DNA from: Marasmius tenuissimus
Taxonomy: Eukaryota; Basidiomycota; Agaricomycetes; Agaricales; Marasmiaceae
DNA: 64,000 nucleotides
Direction: 5' to 3'
NCBI GenBank assembly: GCA_029532415.1
Contig: JAQOTA010000049.1
Span: 124,001-188,000 of the forward strand
The position numbers and the translations under genes are program-made. The notes beneath the pieces were generated by a model, which saw only the letters and a program-made list of their open reading frames with translations, was not told where the DNA came from and did no database searches. Below are positions 55,301-64,000 of the stretch, piece by piece (position 1 is the stretch's first letter; the number at the start of each line of letters is the position of its first letter).

Positions 55301-58300
55301 CCAGCGGATCCAGAAGAACCCTGCCCATTATTCGATGAATAAGGATGCCAATCAGTCTTGGGAAGAAAAGATGGATGGTATCGTCACGGAAGGCGTCGAT
55401 AGCTTGAGGAAGTCGCAGCTTATTGACGAGGCTGACGATGACGATGAAACTCTGCAGAGTACAGAGTTTGGTGATATTATGAGCAAGGTATGCTGGCTGA
55501 TCAACTGGACGTTGTTTATACGAGACTCACTCTTGTCAGTTCTACATCCGTCAGGCGACTGTAAAGGCTCTCACTACAATCTGTCTTGAAGACGTGAACT
55601 TAAAACCCACCAGATGTGCTCGATATTAGCTCTGCCCGAAACGGTCAACTTGCGTGGCGTGGTAGGTGCTCGTCTTACGCTCGGAGGCATTCCGCTAATC
55701 TACCATTATATTAGCTCGAGATGATCTCGACGTCAGAAGAGTATGGACCAAGTTTCGGTCGACATTCGTAATTTAATTGATGAGCGTCTCTGTAGGCTCG
55801 CAGAGTCCAAACTTCGAGGGTCCGAAAGATCTGTAAGTGAACACGCATAATAATAATGAAAAAGTCTAATAAACGTCCTATTCACTCATGTCAGGTGTAT
55901 AACAAACTTAGAAAACATAACGACGTTCGATTCGAAGTTAAGAAGATGGAAAAGACATCCGACAAGGTCTTTGTATTGATACAAGTACGCTTATAATACT
56001 CCGCGTCAAGCATTATTCATCGAGCCTCCTGATCTCACAGGCCGTTCTCGGTGGCATACCCCTTAATGATAACGAATACAAGACCGGAGACAGCCAGATC
56101 CATCTCGAAGCATTTAGCGTCTTCCGCCATTTGCCTCGAATTGCCAGAGGTTAGCCCATCATTTCAGTCCACTTCACTATCTCATATTATTTTTCCGTAG
56201 CTGTTGTGGAAGTTGCTATAGCACGACAAAGAGGAGCACAGCTTAAGTATGGGCTGGAACTGTGAGTAGACCTTGTTCGTCTCAAGGACACCGAACCGAA
56301 ACTCCTCCCGCAGATTACGGTGCCTCACAGCCAAGGCTTGGGAAGACAGGCCTGTTGCGCTCAAGCAACTCGAATCTATCGGCGAGAAATCGTGAGTGTG
56401 TTCTTCATAGCCAGGGCCCTATTTTAACTTGGTGATAGACTCAAGGTGAATCTGGCGACTATGGAGAATGACAGAAAAGACTTGACTTTGAGTAGATTCT
56501 AACCGAACGAGGTATAACCTCCTTGGCAATTTTGCGGAAACAAGATGCCCTTCGACTCGAAACAGTAAGACTGTCTTGTCCACGAGTGTACGTTTGCTTA
56601 CACAGGCCTTCATAGATCCTCAACAGGCGACCTCCGTTCGGGCTGCAGTTGCTCTCCGCCATTCGGGAGTTCCCTCTTTACTCATTGAAGGTGGTCGAGC
56701 AAGAAGTACAATCAGACGGTGGCAAAAATCCAGTCAAAGTTATACTCGGGATCTCTTGCGGGCTAGCGGAAGAAACTCCGGAATCGAACGCCTCGAAGAA
56801 GAAAACGAAGCCTCGTTACACTAACATGACCGGAGTCCTGACTCTTACTTCTGATCACCAGTTCGTTGATTTCCGGCGAATCGCGTGAGTCTTACATATA
56901 CGTATGGACCTCTTTTTGACACGTTGCCCAGAACGAAATCGCTCAAGGAAGAGAAACACTTTGACCTGGAGGTCTCGCTGGACAAGCCCAGCCAATCTGT
57001 GATCGTTTACATGGTATCGGTAGGGCACATGGCTGACTTGGGGGAGTATCATCTGACGCCTCGTCGTCAGGAATCATACGTAGGGGTCACAGTAACCAAG
57101 GCCTACAAACCCGAGATTCCATCGAGCGAATACCCGACTAGAGTGACCAAACCGTCCACCGTTCTGGTACGTATGCACGTATTCACTGCATTCTGGAGGT
57201 ATGATTGAAACTTGTTGGTAGGACATGGAACTCGATGGTCTTGAAGACTGCCCGGAACTTTTCTCGACAGACGATGTTGATTGTAATGGAGAGATAATCG
57301 TCAAGTACGAACCAGACCCAGTCGTCGTCAAGGACCTCACCAAGCCTAAACCGTCGATAACGACGGCTGCAAAGTTACTCGAGAAGGGAAACGGTCAAAA
57401 GTCCAAACCTACGGCTACGGAATATCTGCCAGAGCCGGAGCAGCTTCCGAATGGCAATTATCGGTTCGTCGATTTTTCGTTGACTGATAGATCAACTCAC
57501 CGGCGGGCTGTCAGATGCAACCATTCTTGCAAGGATAAAACGGCTTGTCGACATCTTTGGTGAGGAGATCGAAACCAGCGGTGGTTATCACTTACACAGT
57601 CGACAGCTGCCGTGAAGGACTCCCCAAACCCAGCAAACCTGGCAAGACGCAAGCTTCAACTGCTCATATATCCCCGCAACCTCCACCGCCCCAGCCCCCT
57701 GCGAAGATGGAGCCTATCCTAGCAAGACCTCTTCCGAAGAAATATAACTTCAAGAGCAAAGCCGCAACGAGCGTCAAGCCCGATCGTACTCTAGAGGATC
57801 TGGAAAAGCTACACAAGGTGACCAACGTAGAAGGGAACCTGAACTTGCCGAAGGGCCATCGTCTCAAGCTGGAACCCGTACCTTCTTCGTCTGGTTCCGC
57901 CACCAAATCGAAGAAAAAGAGACTTCCCACTCCTGACTTCGACATCGACTTCACGGAGATTCACGACGAAAAGCAAGATACTTTGAAGAGACGCATGCTG
58001 GTTGAGCTCAGTGACGACGAGGACGAACTACCTGACGCTGATCAGGTCTTTGACTCGCTACGAAAGGGGTCCTCGAAGAAGCGGAAACAGCTCTCGGACT
58101 CTTTCTCGGACCCGGACATGGACGCACTGATTCGAGACTTTCCTGACAGCACTGGACATGACTCTGTTATCAACACCAGACGTTCTCCTCAAGCTAGTCC
58201 TATTAAACGTATCAAACCTACGAGAGAGGTTAGTTTTACAACCTGATTTAACGACGACGACGATTGACTGTTTATCGCGCATAGGTATACCGATCGACAG

Positions 58301-58779
58301 ATCCACTGTTCTTGCCCAGTACATCTGATGACGTACCCACCAACCTTGACTCGATTGTGAACGACGACGATGACTCCGAAGTGGAAATCATAGACTCACC
58401 GAGGTTCTATGACTACGACGAACCTCTCTCAGTACCCATGGGGATCGACGATTTTACGCTGGATCCACGATATTCTCAGTACACTGACGGTTCATCGACG
58501 ACGCCTGAGCTCACGATGATGTCCTCCGAAGACGACGATGTATCGCGAGAGATGGACTTGTTGGTGACAGACGATGCTAGTGCTAGACGACGAGGAACTG
58601 CTGGTGGATCTCATGCTTGGGGAACAGCAAGTTGTGCTCAAGACGATGCTACCGAAACTGTGGAGGAGAAGAAACAGCAAGAACAAGAAGTAGTCGACCC
58701 TATGGAGGAGGAGTTTGCACGTTTGGAAGCGTGGTTGAATAGTAGTGCGGTTGAGATTGTACCGGGCTATCGTGGTTGA
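52362..58779 (+). CDS. MER3: Meiotic ATP-dependent DNA helicase MER3/HFM1
   Basis: Ski2-like 3'-5' helicase that stabilises recombination intermediates for crossovers in meiosis. First ATG at 52362 (MEYWSDQQAEYYDDGG); the N-terminal 250 residues are low-complexity and Pro/Gln-rich. The core starts ELPDMYRAMFKFGVFNAVQS. Motif I is APTGSGKT (exon at 53369), motif II LVDEVHILNE, III VSATVPNI, IV VFVSTRKG, V ATSTLAVGVNLP, VI QMLGRAGRPQFD. Winged-helix and Sec63 parts follow (CSILALPETVNLRGVLEMIS, LLNRRPPFGLQLL) and then the MER3-specific zinc motif NHSCKDKTACRHLCCREGLP, assembled by a splice at 57559/57607. The acidic tail ends EIVPGYRG. More than 20 exons, including microexons 53307-53316, 53776-53785 and 56439-56445. 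The usual TTPEKWD reads TTGEKWD here. Confidence 0.93.
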
Positions 58780-58984
58780 GATGGATTGTAACTTGACAGA
58801 TTCAAAGGCAACGTGTTATACATTGCTCGTAAAAAGTACATTCCCTGAATCCGACCCAGGCATCTGGTTTATCGAAATTGTGCGTGTGAGTGCTGGTATG
58901 TAGATTCTGATATCCTGGATGGAAACGGCGGTTAGTGAAGAGTTGAATAACGTCAGTACACTGAGACGTACCTCTCCTGACCCT

Positions 58985-59575
58985 TTATGATGTATGTCCG
59001 CTTCCGATCAACGCTGTAATTCTATTATCGAAACCCTCGTTTCTAATAGGCATCTCCGGTGTGTGGAAAGGATTCTTCATGACCGCATCCGCGTACGCGT
59101 CGTAGACTTTCTGCAGCGTTGAATCTGCAGACGGTTCAGCAAGCGAGGAGAGTAGCACAAACTTGGTGCCTAGAAGACGGATGAGCTCAAATATCATCCT
59201 TATTTGAGAGAGTGAGAACATGCTTGCCCGTCAAAGTCAACAGGATGTTCATCTTGAATGTTTCACCCTCGATTACCTGAGCACCAGAACTAGCGCCCGG
59301 CAGAGGTGACAATCGACTCGTAATAGCGTGTATTCCATGGAGAGTACCAGCGAGAACGAGATATTCGTTCGAGGTCAACTGTGCGAGGCCGTCTTGGTAG
59401 AGAAAACATGGGTCAACGTCGAGGTCTGTATCCAGCTAGGTGGTTCATGGCGGACCTGCAAAATTGCGCTGATAGACTAGACCTCCTGCTTTGTTGATTA
59501 CCTAGGAATGACAGTGTCAATGCAAGAGAAAAAATGAGATTGGGAATGCTTTACCCAGAGACCGAAGATGGCCAT
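58985..59575 (-). CDS. TRS23: TRAPP complex subunit Trs23/TRAPPC4
   Basis: Longin/sybindin-like core subunit of the TRAPP tethering complex at the ER-Golgi, part of the Rab1/Ypt1 exchange centre. Exon 1 is MAIFGLW (59575-59555). Later exons give LTSNEYLVLAGTLHGIHAIT, RLSPLPGASSGAQVIEGETF and KMNILLTLTG. A 58-nt intron with a GC donor (GCAAGC...TTCTAG, 59170-59227) then joins to TKFVLLSSLAEPSADSTLQK and VYDAYADAVMKNPFHTPEMP, ending NRITALIGSGHTS. The family match is strong over the whole length. Start codons of this gene and the glutaminyl cyclase gene are 124 bp apart. Confidence 0.93.
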
Positions 59576-59699
59576 CGTGGGGAGAGAAATAAAATGCCTG
59601 CCTCGGGCGGCCTGTGCCTGCTGGCTTCCGCGCTTATTCCGTCTCTCCCATCACAGTGACCACGACGTGTCCGTCGTCGTGTTAGTCGACGTCAAAAAT
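59576..59699. promoter_or_regulatory. Bidirectional promoter of TRS23 and glutaminyl cyclase
   Basis: 124 bp separate the divergent start codons. The interval includes a CGTCGTCGTG-type repeat (59663-59682). No specific site was recognised. Confidence 0.45.
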
Positions 59700-61153
<1,454 letters not shown>

Positions 61154-61240
61154 TCAGACTTTTTGCTGATGTTCTGGAGCATTGATTGCTTTTGCGGAGG
61201 ATAGTAGACGTATCATTATTTGCTAAATTGTAGTACACAG

Positions 61241-64000
61241 CTAGGGGGTAGAATTCGCAACCATCGTTCCATCCCACAACGTTCGAGTTGACACAAGCGT
61301 TGGGATGCCATCCCCTTGAGAAAGCAATTCCTTCAACTTCTCTAGTGCATGCAAGATGCAATCTAACGCGATCAACCCAAAGCTATGCCCACCGAAACGG
61401 TCTCGAGCATTGCCAGTCGCGACCATCTTCAAACTCAAATCCCAAGCCCACCACGCCCGCTCCAGTGAATACAACGCTTGGTCTCGTTCGGTCAACTCCC
61501 TGTCATGACAAACGGACAAGCTCTTGACTACCTCCTTGACCAACATCTCCGAATGGGTCTTCATTCTGTACATCCTATCATCCCTCCACCTCTTCTGCGA
61601 GCACTTGGCCAGGATAGTACCCATGACCACCTCAGCTTCCGAAAGAGTGACGCCAGGGGTGTTGCTCAACGTGTGAGTCGCACAGATATACCTCAGTTCG
61701 TCCCGATACTTGTGGAATATACTCTGCAGCTCCGGATCCTTCGAACTATCAGGATCGACATAAGGAGAGAGCCAATCCTGGACCTGCTTCTTGAGTACAC
61801 AAGAAATCGGATCAGACAGAGTCGGGGATTGTCCGATACTCGGGAGACCCTGGTCCTGCATATCCGCTAGGTCCTTCTCCAAACGAGTAGCGATGTCCTC
61901 GGGTGTAGCGAGTTTGACTTTTCGGTACATGTAACCCAAAGCTCGTGTGGATTCGTAGTAGTCGGTTCCACGAGGGTTAACGACTTCCGCGGCGTGCCAG
62001 TCGGGTTTACATCGGATGAGCGTTCGTGGGAGTTTTTCCTTGTCGAGGTCGACGGGGATGCCTTGCTTGGGGAAGTCTACGGCCTGTAGGAGACGAAAGT
62101 GGTGGTCGCTTTGAGTCATTGGGTCGCTCAGATTGACCGTCGAACGACATACCTGAGAACACAACCTCGCCAACTTGAGACAATCACGGTCGTGAATTCC
62201 ATCCTAGCAAATGCCTGATTAAGCTGTCGATCTCTCTCAACCGGAGTAGAAAGAGTTACCTTTGACTGGTCTGGGTTCGTCGAATGAGTATGCAAGGTCG
62301 AGCGACTACAAGAAAGGGAATCTCACCTGCGATAACAATCAACCGGTCCGATAACAATCCCTTTGAAGATATCAGTCAGAACGATGCACGGGCCGAAGTG
62401 ACCATTCATCTTACAAGAACGTCAGAGTAGATATAGTCGACAACGAAGTCGCAAATGTCCTTCACCGTGCTCTCGCGATCGAGTGTAAGCGTTTCACCGG
62501 GATCGTAGGAAGCGGGTCTTTCGTTTTGTGCAGGGAGCAGTGGGGGGTACGTTATGATGCTATAAAGATCGCTGGAGGCATGATAAGTCAGTCGGACACG
62601 CTTAGCGATATCCATAAGTATGAAAAACATACCCATCCAAATCTCCTCCACCCAGGCAAGACGCCAGAGAACGCCCGCCTATTGTTGCAAGGAATTCAGA
62701 CTTCACGTGTTGTTCTATAGGCTGCCATGAACTTACCGACACTCGGTAGGACCACGACGTTCTTGAGGCCCTCAAAAGCGCATAACATTCCTGTCGGCGG
62801 TTTACCAATGGCATGGACTCGTTGCACTATATGGAATACTTAGTTGCATTGCGACGAGAACCAGAAGTAGGCCTTACCGTCACCTGGGTGCGCCACAGGG
62901 CTGCGAGATATAGTACAACTGCCTTGAACATATATAGGCTCCTCTTCTGCAGAACGCTGTACGCAGGCTAAAGGAAACGTACATAATTAGGCCTACGGGG
63001 ACAAGGCCGAGAATATCTGTGGCTCACCATATATGTGTCCCTCCGGGAGGACGTAGACATCTTTATGCCCCGCCTTCTCGTATACCGGGCCTTCGTCCGC
63101 AACTCCGACAAGAAGATAGCTGTCCGGAACTGGAATTCTGGCTTGATGTTTGATTTCACGGAGGACATGCATTCGAGCTACTTCACGGAGCTGCCTCAAG
63201 AATGGATAATCAATATTGATGTAGTCTCTGCCAGGACGATCCTCCTCTCTTCCAATACAACACTTCATTTGCTCTAACTGGGCGAGTATCCAAGACAAGT
63301 TGTACTTGCTTCCGAGGGAATGGTCGCGCATGAAGATGGAACTTTTAGAAAGGGAATCGTCGACGCCATAGACGTCTGCCACCGCTTTGTCAACGAGTGT
63401 TTCGAAAGCCTCTGTCTTGACACCCTGGCTCTCGAGAATGGTGACGAGCGGCCTTAAAGTCGGGGCAGTGTTCAGTAAAATGTACTGAGCCGAGGTAAAG
63501 GACCCACACTCACCTGTTGAGATAACACAAATTCGGTCTCTCAAAGGAACGAGCGATCTCTATATCGGCGTCTTCTACCGATCGATTCCCGAACTTCCGC
63601 ATACTCGGCCTAAGGCGCATGCGAATCTCGCCACCCATGGAGTCCAGCTGCTTGTCCACAACGACCATCCCCTTGAAACCCAGAAAACGAATTTGGTACT
63701 GGGATCACCGGTGAGTTCCAGGATTGAAAATGGTCTCTTCAAAAAAAGACTTACAGCTGACGGTTTGACGGAGCGCAGAGGCCTGTAGCCTCTTTGTTGA
63801 CAGAGAGCTTCCCAAATCTCATCCGCAAGGGACTCAGAGATCACACCGACCCCATCCGTGAACAGGTAAGGTTCCTTTCCGAGATCGTCCATCATCTCCC
63901 ATTCGTCACGCATGATTTTCACAGACGGATCGGTCGCCGTGAACGCCTGAGCGATTCGCGCTGCGTACTTCGCCGGCTGTTTGAGCAACTTCATATCCTT
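61241..64000 (-). CDS. RNA-dependent RNA polymerase (QDE-1/RDR family), C-terminal part
   Basis: Cellular RdRP for RNA silencing (quelling/small-RNA amplification); the N-terminus lies beyond the right edge. Conserved blocks in coding order are KIMRDEWEMMDDLGKEPYLF, FTDGVGVISE, QIRFLGFKGMVVVDKQLDSM, MRLRPSMRKFGN, YNLSWILAQLEQMK, RIPVPDSYLLVGVADEGPVY, VLPEGHIY and SLASCLGGGDLDGD. The catalytic DxDGD is DLDGD, with the last two codons divided by a 61-nt intron (62572-62632). Then come LYSIITYPPLLPAQNERPAS, ICDFVVDYIYSDVL, GIHDRDCLKLARLCSQ and AVDFPKQGIPVDLDKE. The C-terminal helical region ends TLWDGTMVANSTP before the TAG/TGA at 61241. About nine introns. All catalytic landmarks are present, so the enzyme should be active. 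Confidence 0.93.

Overview
The window is nuclear DNA of a filamentous basidiomycete, most likely an agaricomycete. Genes are densely packed on both strands and broken by many introns of about 50-60 nt. Product types are typical of mushrooms: a DASH complex subunit, an F-box/LRR-type protein, a white-collar-2 factor, a QDE-1-type RNA-dependent RNA polymerase and a CreC-type WD40 protein. No prokaryotic operon signals, tRNA or rRNA genes were seen. All gene models were assembled by hand from frame-consistent exons, so terminal exons and starts are less certain than cores. No species name can be justified.

Layout. 1-8.4 kb: 3' end of a fungalysin (M36) protease, then three tandem minus-strand DJ-1/PfpI (isonitrile-hydratase-like) paralogues, the third decayed, followed by about 2.2 kb of gene-poor DNA. 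8.4-13.1 kb: a class I/II aminotransferase and a large F-box-like protein. 13.3-17.4 kb: NOP56 and a degenerate STAND/NACHT-like N-terminal fragment. 17.4-24.7 kb: an unknown protein, ADE1, RPB10, a candidate microprotein, an AGC-like kinase and DAD3. 26-27.3 kb: a BTB-like protein. 27.3-30.6 kb: gene-free DNA holding a 679-bp terminal-inverted-repeat element flanked by TA. 30.6-39.3 kb: a FAM210/DUF1279-like protein, a small hypothetical, an insulysin/STE23 protease and BCKDH E1-beta. 39.3-41.5 kb: gene-free DNA with inverted 9-bp repeat arrays and a possible second element. 41.5-52.2 kb: CreC, a single-pass membrane protein, WC-2, inositol polyphosphate multikinase, two unknown proteins and ARPC1. 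52.4-64 kb: the meiotic helicase MER3/HFM1, TRS23/TRAPPC4, a glutaminyl cyclase and the 3' portion of an RdRP gene running off the right edge.

Most genes are unrelated housekeeping functions: ribosome biogenesis, purine synthesis, RNA polymerase, actin nucleation, vesicle tethering, branched-chain amino acid breakdown and kinetochore. Regulatory genes are carbon repression (CreC), blue light (WC-2), inositol phosphate signalling and RNA silencing (RdRP). I saw no multi-gene novel system. The most notable features are the exon-intron structure (three microexons of 7-10 nt in MER3, three GC-AG introns, a start codon that is probably its own exon in RPB10, the RdRP DxDGD motif split by an intron), the TA-flanked MITE, the inverted 9-bp arrays, and the DJ-1 array in the course of duplication and loss.
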